Below are positions 1-8,651 of a DNA stretch of 64,000 bases, piece by piece. Position 1 is the stretch's first letter; every line of letters begins with the position of its first letter. A program made the translations under genes and the position numbers. Origin of the DNA: DATFDN01 sp963830565 (lineage in GTDB: Bacteria > Pseudomonadota > Alphaproteobacteria > Acetobacterales > Acetobacteraceae); contig CAWHMO010000007.1 of assembly GCA_963830565.1 (NCBI GenBank), forward strand, positions 62,001 through 126,000, in the 5' to 3' direction. Under the pieces are notes generated by a model. The model did no database searches. It was not told the origin of the DNA and saw only the letters and a list, made by a program, of their open reading frames with translations.

Positions 1-240
1 CGCCGGTGCGCTCGACCCAGTCCTGCGCCTCAGCCAGGAGCTGCCTTGCTTCGTGCAATCGGCCTAATCGCTGATAAGCCTCGGCAAGAAGGGTGCAATG
101 ATAGCCGGACCATATCGTCGCGTCAGGTGTCGCATAGGCCTCCATGCCCTGCTTCATAAGGGCGATCCCCTTCTCGGGATTCCCGCAGCACGAGATGACG
201 TAGCCTCGATCGATTGTCGTAATTGCGTTGTATAGGACTA
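1..240 (-). pseudogene. C-terminal TPR fragment of a disrupted regulatory ATPase
   Basis: The minus strand reads through this stretch without a stop as a helical, tetratricopeptide-like segment (for example EKGIALMKQGMEAYA and HEARQLLAEAQDWVERTG). It continues past the window edge. It is the distal part of the regulator whose other pieces lie at 1090-1456 and 1453-3063, separated from them by an IS5-family element. TA flanks both sides of the element, so the pieces were contiguous before insertion. The open frame of the transposase runs straight into this fragment without a stop. TPR-type C-termini of such cyclase-like/AAA proteins usually sense protein or small-molecule partners; the function here is lost. 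Confidence 0.7.
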
Positions 241-1013
241 GGGTCTGTTGACAATTACTCGTTGCGATGATGGTGGCTGCGAGGCTGATGTTGGCATGGA
301 AGCTTTCGTCGGTCTTGTCGTAGCGGGTGGCGATGGCTCGGAACTCCTTCAGCTTGGCGAAGAAGTTCTCGATCAGATGGCGCCAGCGATACATGGCCTT
401 GTCATAGGCGATGATCGTATTGCGGTTGGATTTGGGTGGGATGACGGCGACGGCGCCACGGTCATCGAGGTCCGCACGCAGCCAATCGGCGTCGAACGCC
501 TTGTCACCGAGCAGGGCGTCGAAAGTGATGTCTGCGATGAGCGGCGCGACCCCTACGATGTCGTGGCGCTGTCCGGGCAAGAGCACGAAGCGGACCAGAT
601 TTCCAAGCGCGTCCACCAGTGCGACGATCTTGGTCGTCAGCCCGCCTCGCGAGCGTCCGATGGCCTGATTGTAAGTCCCCCTTTGCGCCGCTCGCCTTCT
701 GATGGGCGGTGACGATCGTGCCGTCGATCAGGGCGTATTCGAAATCCGGCTCGTCGGACAAGCGCTCGAAGAGGCGCTCGAAGACGCCCGCCCGCGCCCA
801 GCGGCGGAAGCGCTGGAACACGCTGTTCCAGTGCCCGAACTCAGGCGGCAGGTCGCGCCACGGCGATCCCGCGCGCACGCGCCACAGAACCGCTTCCAGG
901 AACAGGCGGGTGTCCTTCGCCGTCACTCCGCGATCCGACGCCTTGCCCGGCAGCAGCGGGGCGATCTTCTCCCAAGCCGTGTCGCTGATCACAAATCGTC
1001 CCCTGTCCACCAA
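241..1013 (-). pseudogene. IS5-family transposase, copy 1, frameshifted and without its stop
   Basis: The N-terminal part (TTG start near 1013) carries the DUF4096-like domain (SDTAWEKIAPLLPGK, WRDLPPEFGHWNSVFQRF) and the first catalytic Asp in ALIDGTIVTAHQ. The C-terminal part, in another frame, carries the second Asp (LLGDKAFDADWL) and the Glu (ENFFAKLKEFR). In copy 2 the halves join by a -1 slip on a run of six G. Here the run has five G, so a -1 slip does not restore the frame. A base is also missing before the stop, so the frame runs into the flanking gene. It is probably inactive, unless the indels are sequencing errors. Confidence 0.8.
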
Positions 1014-1087
1014 ACCCTTCGCTCCGCCAAACGGAGCTTGAATCACGGCTCAGGCCCGAGAGGAACCCACTTATTGTCAACAGGCCC
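241..1087 (-). mobile_element. IS5-family insertion sequence (IS427-like), copy 1
   Basis: The element is 847 bp. Its ends are imperfect inverted repeats: GGGTCTGTTGACAAT at the left and GGGCCTGTTGACAAT read from the right. A TA dinucleotide is duplicated on each side (239-240 and 1088-1089), as in the IS427 subgroup of IS5. A second copy in the opposite orientation sits at 16897-17746. The two differ by a few substitutions and three single-base indels: a T-run near the transposase start, the G-run at the frameshift site, and a G before the stop codon. The insertion separates two TPR fragments of one gene. Confidence 0.9.
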
Positions 1088-1089
1088 TA

Positions 1090-1456
1090 GCCCGAACTCG
1101 CCGGTCAGCTTGCCCAGCCGTTCTACGGACGGGGCAAGCTCGGCCGCGTCAGTGAAATGGAAGCGGACCCTTACCGCAATAGTTGAGACCTCGACCTGAG
1201 CGGCTGCATAGCCCATGGGCGGAGCACGCTCGACCACTGCGGATAAATAAGCGTGTGCTTGGTCCAGATAGCCGAGCAAGCACTTTGTCGCGCCAAGCCC
1301 TACGTGGGCCATGGCCCATGAAGCCCATAACCTTTGCGCGTCTCTTTCGGGCCGGGACTGCCACGGCACGCTCGGAGCGTCCGAGCAGGACTGGATCAGC
1401 GTGAGGGTATCTTCTAGATGCGCCTTTGCCTCCAAAAATTCGCCCCTGACTATCAT
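1090..1456 (-). pseudogene. TPR fragment of the disrupted regulatory ATPase (middle piece)
   Basis: This fragment reads MIVRGEFLEAKAHLEDTL, then SWAMAHVGLGATKCLLGYLDQA, both TPR helices of the kind that follow the AAA domain in adenylate-cyclase-like ATPase regulators. Upstream it should join the ATPase domain ending near 1455. About 250-300 residues normally found between the two (rest of the ATPase domain and first TPRs) are missing, and the frame changes at the junction, so this looks like an internal deletion. Downstream it is cut by the IS element ending at 1087. Confidence 0.65.
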
Positions 1457-3063
1457 CGTATACCCAACGAGCAGGTGGCCTGATCCGGCCGGGGCGGCTT
1501 GAACTCGGGACGCACCGTCATCAGCAGCAGCACACGCATAAGGGCCACCCGCTCGACGGTGCGCGCCAGCAGTTCGAGCGTGGTGGGGTCAATCCAGTGT
1601 ACGTCCTCGAAGATCACCAGCGCCGGCTCTCGGGCGACCAGCCCAGCGAACAGGTCAAGCAACGCCGCCAGGGTCTTTTCTCGGAGCCTCTGCGGGCTTG
1701 TCTCGGGCAGACGATAGGGCTCGCCCGCAGAAACCGAGAGCAGCCCGGCAATCAGGGCAATCGCCTCGTCGGTGGCCTCCGACCTCGCCAGCAGCGCCTG
1801 CAGCTTGGCAAACTTCGTCTCGGCCGTGTCGGCGCGCCCGAAGCCGGTCACGCCTTCCAGTTGGGCGATCACCGGGTGCAGCGCGCTGTCCCGGTGATGC
1901 GGCGAGCAGAAATACCGCAACTGAAAGGGCGCCTCGCGGTCCAGCCGCTCCTGCACCGCCCGGAGCAGGCGTGACTTGCCGATGCCGGGCTCGCCCATGA
2001 CGAGCACTGCCCGGCCGGCACCAGCCTTGGTCTGCTCCCAGCGCCGCAGCAGCAAGGACAGCTCCTCCTCGCGGCCGACCAGGTCCGCGACCGCGCGCCC
2101 GCGCAGCGCCTCGAACCGGCCTTCCACACCCTCGCCGATCACCTGCCAGGCGTGGGTCGGACCGGCAGAGCCATCGAGCGCGATCGGCGCTAGCTCGCGA
2201 TACTGGAAGGTGTCGCCAACCAGGGCCCGCATCGCCAGGCCGATTGCCACCGTTCCGGACTCGGCGCTCGCCAGGAGTCCGGCGGCAAGCGTCGGAGCCT
2301 CACCGAGAACCGCTGGCTCCGCCGACCCGGCGCCGAGCAGGTCGCCCACCAGCACGAGGCCGGTGGCGATCCCGACCCCAACATGCAGTGCGTCAGGGTG
2401 CCCGGTCTCGATCTCGCCGGTTGTTTCGACCAGGCGTAGCGCCGCCCGGATCGCCCGTTCCGCCTCGTCCTCGTGCGCCTGTGGATAGCCGAAATAGGCC
2501 AGGACCGTCTCGCCCAGCCGTTGCGCGACGGTGCCGCCCGCGCGCTGGATGACCGCGGCGCAGCTTCCGTGGAAGGCAACCAGCAGGCGTTGCAGGTCCT
2601 CCGGATCGCGCCGCGCGGATACGAGAGCCGGCCCGGACAGGCCACACCGCATGATGGTGAGTTGCCGGCGTTCGGGAGAGGCTGGGTGCGCCGATGCCGG
2701 CGGTTTGGGTGTCGCATCGCTCTCCGCAGACACGGGCTGCGGTTTGACCGCGAATTGGTATCCCAAGCCGGGCACCGTGACGATCAGGCGCGGCTCGCTC
2801 GGCTCCGGCTCGATCTTCCGCCGCAGTCGGCCGACCAGCACGTCGATGCTCCGGTCGAACGGCTCGGAGCGGCGGCCGGCAACCGCTTCCAGCAGGTGAT
2901 CGCGACTGAGCGCGCGGCCCGGCGCCGCGATGAAGGCGAGCAGCAACTCGAACTCCGAGCGCCGCAGGGCTACGTCCCGGCCGCCCGCATCAACAAGGGT
3001 GCGCGCCGCCGGATCGAGCGTGAAACCCTCGAACCGCAACGATGACGAATCCGTGGTAGCCAT
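1453..3063 (-). pseudogene. Winged-helix / cyclase-like / AAA ATPase regulator, N-terminal part
   Basis: Domain order from the ATG at 3063: OmpR/PhoB-type winged helix (about residues 5-110, with RRSEFELLLAF and the wing motif TVPGLGYQF), a class III nucleotide-cyclase-like domain (about 130-310), then an AAA/STAND ATPase with Walker A GEPGIGKSRLL and Walker B ALVIFEDVHWID. The cyclase-like domain lacks both metal-binding aspartates: the usual FCDLVGS is MRCGLSG and the usual GDGVLAYFG is GETVLAYFG. It is therefore expected to be catalytically dead. The reading frame ends soon after VRPEFKPP because of an internal deletion. A start at 3132 is also possible. It is divergent from the small-gene cluster at 3264 and may once have regulated it (inference). 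Confidence 0.75.
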
Positions 3064-3263
3064 GCTTCCCGTGGCGATTGCTACACCATCATGCGCTCCA
3101 AGAGAACGAGTTTTTACCTGGAAATTACACATGAGACATCAGCAAGTTGCAAAAAGGAGCGATTATTGCAGGCGTCGGAAAATGCCCATCAAGGCGACCG
3201 ATACGCAGCAGGCCCCGCCTTGCATTCGCCGCAACCGGGGCGGCCCACCAAAGGAGGATTGCC

Positions 3264-3410
3264 ATGAGAACAACGATGATCGCGCTTGCCCTGTTCCTCG
3301 GCCTCGCGATTGGCGGCACGGCGCTGCTTCCGAGCGGTCAGGCCCATGCCGCAGGCATGTCCTGGACAAACAGCGACGGCGGCGGCTGCCAGGGCGGCGG
3401 CGCCGGCTGA
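3264..3410 (+). CDS. Small exported glycine-rich protein
   Basis: A 48-residue protein with a strong AAGGAGG ribosome site 7 bases before the ATG. Residues 1-29 form a signal peptide (MRTTMIALALFLGLAIGG, then a QAHA-type cleavage site). The mature part is only about 19 residues: AGMSWTNSDGGGCQGGGAG. The SW motif recurs in the third gene of the cluster (SSWKTAAWNSG). No family recognised. It lies first in a run of three small genes transcribed together, divergent from the ATPase regulator. Confidence 0.6.
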   Translation: MRTTMIALALFLGLAIGGTALLPSGQAHAAGMSWTNSDGGGCQGGGAG

Positions 3411-3439
3411 AGGCGCGGCGATCGGGGCGGGAGTTGGCG

Positions 3440-3595
3440 ATGCTGGACACTCTCATCGTCGTCGGCGCCGCTCTGATCCTGGCGCTGTTCTGTAGCGTCC
3501 TGATCCTACCGCTGCCCGACGATCCTGTGCCTCAACAGATGGACCCGCAGCCGAATGGCAAGGCGGCATCGAGAACGAAAGGTGAATCTAGATGA
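3440..3595 (+). CDS. Small single-pass membrane protein
   Basis: A 51-residue protein. Residues 3-26 form one hydrophobic helix (LIVVGAALILALFCSVLILP), followed by a short polar proline-rich tail ending TKGESR. Its stop overlaps the ATG of the next gene (ATGA at 3592-3595), which implies translational coupling. It starts 29 bases after the preceding small gene. No family recognised; it may anchor or export its neighbours (inference). Confidence 0.5.
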   Translation: MLDTLIVVGAALILALFCSVLILPLPDDPVPQQMDPQPNGKAASRTKGESR

Positions 3596-3834
3596 AAACG
3601 ATCGCAACCGCAGCATTGCTCGCTGCGATCGGCAGCGGGAGCGCCCTGGCTCAGGGCGCTCCTCCCGGCTCCAGCTCCTGGAAAACCGCCGCCTGGAATA
3701 GCGGCAGATCGAATTCCGTCGCCGCCGCTCAGGCACAGGGAATGAGCGGAGCCAGGGCGACCGCGATGAACCGTGACACCCGTATCGCTGTGGCGAAGAA
3801 GGACGGGGCCGTCGCAATTGCAAGCGTTGGATAA
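3592..3834 (+). CDS. Small exported protein, third gene of the cluster
   Basis: An 80-residue protein with a clear signal peptide (MKTIATAALLAAIGSGSALA, cleaved before QGAPPG). The mature part of about 60 residues is Ser/Ala/Asn-rich (SSWKTAAWNSGRSNSVAAAQ) and ends in a basic segment (VAKKDGAVAIASVG). The ATG overlaps the stop of the membrane protein gene. SSWKTAAWNSG loosely resembles MSWTNSDGG of the first small protein. Function unknown. The 86 bases between it and paaB show nothing I can assign. Confidence 0.55.
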   Translation: MKTIATAALLAAIGSGSALAQGAPPGSSSWKTAAWNSGRSNSVAAAQAQGMSGARATAMNRDTRIAVAKKDGAVAIASVG

Positions 3835-3920
3835 TTATCGCCGGACTCACTCTACTCAGGTGCTGATACTTGCGTCAGGCGTCAGCACCAAATTCAGCGG
3901 CCAGCCGCGTCGGCGCTGGC

Positions 3921-4202
3921 CTACATATGCCCAACTTCGTCCGGCACCTCGTAGAATGTCGGGTGCCGGTATACCTTCCCCTCCGCCGGCTCGAAGAACG
4001 GCCCCTTGTCGACCGGGTCGCTCGCGGTGATCGCCGCCGAGGGCACGACCCAGATCGACAATCCCTCGCCGCGCCGGGTGAACGTGTCGCGCGCCGCCTG
4101 CAACGCCATCTCGGCATCGGCGGCATGGATCGAGCCGACATGGCGGTGCGCGAGGCCGTTGCGGGGGCGCAGGAACACCTCCCAGAGAGGGGTCAGCGCC
4201 AT
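3921..4202 (-). CDS. paaB: Phenylacetyl-CoA 1,2-epoxidase subunit PaaB
   Basis: A 93-residue protein matching PaaB over its full length (TPLWEVFLRPRNGLAHRHVG, then FEPAEGKVYRHPTFYEVPDE). PaaB is a small structural subunit of the multicomponent oxygenase that epoxidises the ring of phenylacetyl-CoA during aerobic phenylacetate breakdown. The ATG at 4202 lies 1 base past the paaA stop, so the two genes are co-translated. PaaC, PaaD and PaaE normally follow; here the next gene is an unrelated small gene on the other strand, so the operon ends early. Confidence 0.9.
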   Translation of the reverse strand: MALTPLWEVFLRPRNGLAHRHVGSIHAADAEMALQAARDTFTRRGEGLSIWVVPSAAITASDPVDKGPFFEPAEGKVYRHPTFYEVPDEVGHM

Positions 4203-4203
4203 C

Positions 4204-5193
4204 TCAGGCCGCTGGCCGCGCCGGGGCGGCGTGCTTGGCGGCGTAGGCACGGGCGGCCTCGCGCACCCATTCACCCTCGTCGTGGGCGCGCTGGCGGGCG
4301 GCGAGGCGCTCGCGGTTGCACGGGCCGCCGCCCGACAGCACGGCGCGGAACTCCGCCCAGTCGATCTCGCCGAACTGCCAATGCCTGCTCTCCTCGTCGA
4401 AGCGCAGCGCTGGGTCGGGAATGGTCAGGCCCAGATAATGCGCCTGCGGCACGGTCGCATCGACGAATTTCTGGCGCAGCTCGTCGTTGGAGAACCGCTT
4501 GATCTTCCAGCGCATCGACATATCCGAGTGCTGGCTTTGCCTGTCGGGCGGGCCGAACATCATCAGGCAGGGCCACCACCAGCGATCCAGCGCGTCCTGC
4601 GCCATCGCCTTCTGCTCCGGCGAGCCGCGCGACAGGGTCAGCATGATCTCGTAGCCCTGGCGCTGGTGGAAGCTCTCCTCCCGGCAGACGCGGATCATGG
4701 CGCGGGCGTAGGGGCCGTAGGAGCAGCGGCAGAGCGGGATCTGGTTCATGATCGCCGCCCCATCGACCAGCCAGCCGATGGCACCGATATCCGCCCAGGT
4801 CAGGGTCGGGTAGTTGAAGATCGAGCTGTACTTGGCCCGCCCGGTCAGGAGTTGGTCGATCAGCTCCTCGCGGGCCACGTCCAGCGTCTCGGCGGCGGCG
4901 TACAGATAGACGCCGTGCCCGCATTCGTCCTGCACCTTGGCCAGCAGCGCGGCCTTGCGGCGCAGGCTGGGGGCGCGGGTGATCCAGTTGCCCTCCGGAC
5001 CCATGCCGACGATCTCGGAATGCGCGTGCTGCGAGATCTGCCGGATCAGCGTGCGCCGGTAGGCTTCCGGCATCCAGTCGTTCGGCTCGATCTTCTCCTC
5101 CGCGTCGATCCGGGCCTGGAAGCGGTCGAGCAGATCGGGCGGGTCTTGCGGGGCGGCGGCGCGGTCGGTTGCGTTCAACGCCTGGGTGTACAT
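4204..5193 (-). CDS. paaA: Phenylacetyl-CoA 1,2-epoxidase catalytic subunit PaaA
   Basis: A 329-residue diiron oxygenase subunit, close to the usual PaaA length. Iron-ligand segments are intact: AHSEIVG, VQDECGHGVYLY and CREESFHQRQG. Other PaaA signatures include KYSSIFNYPTLTWADIGAIG and MNQIPLCRCSYGPYARAM. The start at 5193 (MYTQALNATD) is chosen over 5238 because homology begins there. It activates the aromatic ring of phenylacetyl-CoA and needs PaaC for stability and PaaE for electrons; neither gene is in the window. It is divergent from the acyl-CoA dehydrogenase gene with 68 bases between starts. Confidence 0.93.
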   Translation of the reverse strand: MYTQALNATDRAAAPQDPPDLLDRFQARIDAEEKIEPNDWMPEAYRRTLIRQISQHAHSEIVGMGPEGNWITRAPSLRRKAALLAKVQDECGHGVYLYAAAETLDVAREELIDQLLTGRAKYSSIFNYPTLTWADIGAIGWLVDGAAIMNQIPLCRCSYGPYARAMIRVCREESFHQRQGYEIMLTLSRGSPEQKAMAQDALDRWWWPCLMMFGPPDRQSQHSDMSMRWKIKRFSNDELRQKFVDATVPQAHYLGLTIPDPALRFDEESRHWQFGEIDWAEFRAVLSGGGPCNRERLAARQRAHDEGEWVREAARAYAAKHAAPARPAA

Positions 5194-5261
5194 GGCTGGC
5201 GTCCGTCGAGGATTGCTCCGAAGATGATGCCGGGCCACCCCGATCGCAACGGACCGTTCTC

Positions 5262-6429
5262 ATGGACTTCGCGCTCTCCCAGGACCAACAGCAGATCCGC
5301 GAGCAAACCCTGCGGCTCTGCGCCCGCTTCCCCGACGCCTACTGGCTGGAACGCGACCGCACCGCCACCTTCCCGCACGAGTTCCACGCGGCCATGGCCG
5401 AGGCGGGGTGGCTTGGCATCGCCATGCCGGCGCAGTACGGCGGCGCCGGGCTCGGCATCACCGAGGCGGCGCTGATGATGCAAGCGGTGGCGGAATCCGG
5501 GGCCGCAATGTCGGGCGCCTCCGCCATTCACATCAACATTTTTGGCCTGCATCCGGTGGTGGTGCGCGGGACCGAGGCGCAGAAGGCGCGGATGCTGCCG
5601 CCGCCGATCCAGGGCCGGGACATCGCGTGCTTCGGCGTGACGGAGCCAAATGCCGGGCTCAACACCACCGAGATCAGCACCCGCGCCGACAAGCGCGGCG
5701 ACCGCTACCTCATCACCGGCCAGAAGATCTGGACCTCCACCGCGCAGGAAGCGAACAAGATCCTGCTGCTGGCACGCACGACTCCACTCGATCAGGTGAA
5801 GCGCCGCTCGCACGGGCTGACCCTGTTCTACACCACGCTCGACAAGACGCGCGCCGAGGTGCGGCTGATCCACAAGATGGGCCGCCACGCAGTCGATTTC
5901 GAACATGGTTTTCTTCGAAAGCATGGAGGTCCCGGAGGAGGACCGGATCGGCGAGGAGGGCGAGGGGTTCCGCGCCATCCTGCACGGGCTGAACCCCGAG
6001 CGCATCCTGATCGCCGCCGAAGCGATCGGCATTGGCCGGCTGGCGCTCGGCCGAGCCGCTGCGTACGCGCGCGAGCGGGTCGTGTTTGGCCGCCCCATCG
6101 GGCAGAACCAGTCCATCCAGCATCCGCTGGCGCGCAACTGGGCGGAACTGGAGGCGGCGCACCTGCTCATGCTGAAGGCGGCCTGGCTCTATGACACCGG
6201 GCAGGAGTGCGGGGCGGAGGCGAACGCCGCCAAGTACCTGGCCGCCGAAGCCGGGTACAGCGCCTGCGAGCAGGCGGTGATGACCCATGGCGGGATGGGC
6301 TATGCGCAGGAATACCACGTCGAGCGCTATCTGCGGGAGGCGATGATCCCCCGCATCGCCCCGATCAGCCCGCAGCTCGTGCTGAGCTACCTGGCTGAGC
6401 GGGTGCTGGGGCTGCCCAAGTCCTACTGA
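5262..6429 (+). pseudogene. Acyl-CoA dehydrogenase, one-base frameshift
   Basis: An FAD-dependent acyl-CoA dehydrogenase that oxidises an acyl-CoA to the enoyl-CoA. The N-terminal part (MDFALSQDQQQIREQ, CFGVTEPNAGLNTTEIST, KIWTSTAQEANKILL) runs to about 5900. The C-terminal part (NMVFFESMEVPEEDRIGEEG, MTHGGMGYAQEYHVERYLR) continues in the next frame. The expected DSNMVFF is recovered by removing one T from GATTTCGAAC at 5895-5902. All else is conserved, about 389 codons in total, so it is either a very recent mutation or a sequence error. It probably works with paaAB or another acyl-CoA route. The 3' end overlaps the MFS gene tail by 7 bases. Confidence 0.85.
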
Positions 6430-8087
6430 CCCACGTCGGCCTGCGGGCCGCGCAGCCGCGCCAGCAGCACCGGCGATCGGATCGCGGGCTTGTTGTCCTT
6501 GATCCAGGCCTGGATGTTCGGCACCGGCAAGCCGATGCCGCCGGAGATCCATAGCAGCGCGCCGAGCACCGTGAAGCCAATGGTGATCCAGAGCGTGATC
6601 CCTGCCGCCTCATGCACGCCAGGCCAGTCGAGCGGCGGCTTCTGCGAACCCTCCCGCGCGATCTTCGCGATCACCGGCGCGATGATGTAGTCGGCGAGCG
6701 AGCGCACCAGCTCCACCAGCGCGAACACCCGGCCGATGATCTTCGAGGGCAGCGGGAACCCGGCGAGGTAGAGGCCCGGCGAGACAGTGGCTCCGGCGCC
6801 TAGTCCGAGCAGTCCGGCCGCTGCCAGGGTCCGCGCCGGCTGACCCTCGGCGCCGAGCGTCATGATCAGCGCCCCGCCAACGATCAGGCACAGCATCCCG
6901 CCGAGAACCAGGAAAGGCAGGTAGCGGGTTTTCAGGAGCACGCCCAGCATCACGGCGGTGATGCACACCGCCACTGCCAAGGGCCAGAACAGGATGCCGG
7001 TCTCGAGCGGTGAGCGATGCACGACCTCCATCTGCAATCGCTCTCCCAGCTCGAGGAACGCCACGAAAACGCCGCCTGCGATCATCGCGGTCAGCGTGCC
7101 AACCACGGACGCGGTGGTCCACATCGGCTTGACTGGCGCGAGCGGGTCTTCCTGGTGATACTCGACCAGGATCAGCGCGACGAAGCAGGCGAGTCCGAGG
7201 CTGAGCGGAACAGCGAAGCGGAATGCCGCGAAACCGTGGGTGGCCAGCTCACCCGCCGCCCAGAACGGCAGTACGACGGCGGTGAAGCCGAGTACGAGCG
7301 CCCACGGGTCGAACCGCAGATCGGGGTTGGTCGGCGGCGCGGCGGGCAACGTGAACAGCGCAACCAGCAGGTTGAGCGCGGCGATCCCGCCGAGTCCGGC
7401 GAAGAACCAGCGCCAGGCGTGGCCGGATGCGACCCATCCGCCCAGCAGCGGGCCGATGCACACCGCGCCGAAAAAGCCGAGATTGATAAAGATGACGGTG
7501 ATCGGGAGCTTCTCGGGGGGAAATTTCTGGATGACCGGGGGCAGCGCGACCACCAGAAGGAGTCCGGTCGCGAGGCCGGCCAGCACCCGCCCGGCTCCGT
7601 ACGCGACCATCCCGTGCCCAGCCGCCGAAGCAATACAGCCCAGCACGAACAGCGCCTCGCAAGCGAAGAACAGCGGGCGCTGGCTAAACCGCTGCACGAG
7701 ATCGCCGCCAAGCAGCGCACCGAAAGCGTAGCCCGCCGTGGAGATCCCCGCCACGATCTGCACCGCCCTCTGGCCGACATGCAGATCCGCCTGTATCTGG
7801 CGACTGAACATGGCATAGGCGGTCGTCACCACGATGAACGGCACGAGCGAGATGATGGCGCTGGCCAGGGTCACGTCGTAGCGGCCTTCGAACAGCCGCG
7901 GGAACCACGTGGTCGGAGGCGCTTTCTGGGGTTTTTCGTCGGGCTGGCGGCGCTGCCCGCGGGCGGCGGCCTCGGTGCGGGCGAGCGCGTAGGTGCTCAG
8001 GAACATCAGCATCGGCGCGATAGCGAGCGCCGCGGTTCGGGCGCGCTCAAGCGGGCTCCAGCCGGCCCTGAAATGGTTTTTTGCCAT
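6423..8087 (-). CDS. MFS transporter, DHA2-like, about 14 membrane helices
   Basis: A 554-residue integral membrane protein. A cytoplasmic N-terminus of about 60 residues with one hydrophobic segment leads into a long set of membrane helices. The MFS loop motif appears as GGDLVQRFSQRPLFF, followed by GRVLAGLATGLLLV and WRWFFAGLGGIAALN, typical of 14-helix DHA2 multidrug/H+ antiporters (EmrB/QacA type). The ATG at 8087 (MAKNHFRAGW) is preferred over an upstream start at 8183. Substrate cannot be told. It converges on the acyl-CoA dehydrogenase gene. Confidence 0.8.
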   Translation of the reverse strand: MAKNHFRAGWSPLERARTAALAIAPMLMFLSTYALARTEAAARGQRRQPDEKPQKAPPTTWFPRLFEGRYDVTLASAIISLVPFIVVTTAYAMFSRQIQADLHVGQRAVQIVAGISTAGYAFGALLGGDLVQRFSQRPLFFACEALFVLGCIASAAGHGMVAYGAGRVLAGLATGLLLVVALPPVIQKFPPEKLPITVIFINLGFFGAVCIGPLLGGWVASGHAWRWFFAGLGGIAALNLLVALFTLPAAPPTNPDLRFDPWALVLGFTAVVLPFWAAGELATHGFAAFRFAVPLSLGLACFVALILVEYHQEDPLAPVKPMWTTASVVGTLTAMIAGGVFVAFLELGERLQMEVVHRSPLETGILFWPLAVAVCITAVMLGVLLKTRYLPFLVLGGMLCLIVGGALIMTLGAEGQPARTLAAAGLLGLGAGATVSPGLYLAGFPLPSKIIGRVFALVELVRSLADYIIAPVIAKIAREGSQKPPLDWPGVHEAAGITLWITIGFTVLGALLWISGGIGLPVPNIQAWIKDNKPAIRSPVLLARLRGPQADVGQ

Positions 8088-8212
8088 GTCGGCAGAAAGT
8101 GTGTCAGCTTCCCATGGTTGCACCACCAAACGCACACGGCTGCGGACTTTGTGACCGAACCCCGGCAACGCCGAGCCGTTCACGGATTACACAGCGAAGC
8201 GGGATTTAGGCG

Positions 8213-8311
8213 ATGCCTACACTCCTCATCGACTTGCTTGCCTGGTTGCAGCAGCGCCTGGGCGCGCCGGCGCCAGTGCCCGTTCCGGTGCGAGTCCGGA
8301 AACGCGGCTAG
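8213..8311 (+). CDS. Possible 32-residue peptide
   Basis: ATG at 8213 reads MPTLLIDLLAWLQQRL, an amphipathic helix, then a proline/valine run (PAPVPVPVRV) and a basic end RKRG. The start lacks a strong ribosome site. It lies in the 326-base gap between the MFS gene and the gene at 8414 and is followed by a strong hairpin (8319-8366). The helix-plus-basic-tail composition is plausible for a small membrane-active protein, but chance cannot be ruled out. Confidence 0.25.
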   Translation: MPTLLIDLLAWLQQRLGAPAPVPVPVRVRKRG

Positions 8312-8318
8312 GCTGGAG

Positions 8319-8366
8319 CCTGTTCGCTTCCGGCGAACCGGCCCCAGGTCACGGTTCGCGAACAGG
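8319..8366. other. Strong nested inverted repeat (hairpin)
   Basis: Outer arms CCTGTTCG (8319-8326) and CGAACAGG (8359-8366) and inner arms CGAACCG (8334-8340) and CGGTTCG (8352-8358) are perfect complements. The two right-hand arms are contiguous, so the fold is a 15-bp stem with a 7-base bulge and an 11-base loop. It lies between the possible peptide at 8213 and the 3' end of the convergent gene at 8414. It could be a bidirectional terminator or a structured RNA; no U-run follows on the + side. Confidence 0.5.
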
Positions 8367-8413
8367 TTCATCAGCAGGAAATCGCTTCGATATTCCTCTG
8401 AGCTGATCCTGCT

Positions 8414-8596
8414 CTAGGATTGCGTGGCCACTTCATCGAACACGTCGCAGGCGAGCCGGACCAGTCGTTCGGCCGCGCCACGAAAGCCCGCGCGCTCCGC
8501 CTCCTTGGCGAGTGCGATCAGCCGATCGGACAAGGTCAGCTCTGTCACCCGCTCTGGCGAGGCCTCGACCGAGCGGATTTGATCGATATGCAGCAT
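8414..8596 (-). CDS. Hypothetical 60-residue helical protein
   Basis: Starts at the ATG at 8596 (MLHIDQIRSVEASPERVTEL) and is predicted mostly helical, with heptad-like AKEAERAGFRGAAERLVRLA. No family recognised. It follows the ribbon-helix-helix gene with a 55-base gap on the same strand and may be the last gene of the queuosine-region transcript. Upstream starts up to 8659 are possible but less likely. Confidence 0.5.
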   Translation of the reverse strand: MLHIDQIRSVEASPERVTELTLSDRLIALAKEAERAGFRGAAERLVRLACDVFDEVATQS

Positions 8597-8651
8597 GCTT
8601 GCCTTTCCCACGAGCATCCGATGACCGTGCGGCAGAGTGCGACGGCAAGTC

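Noticed and set aside
248..712. Long open frames on the + strand across the IS element and the regulator
   Set aside because: Antisense shadows of the transposase and ATPase frames, typical of GC-rich DNA.
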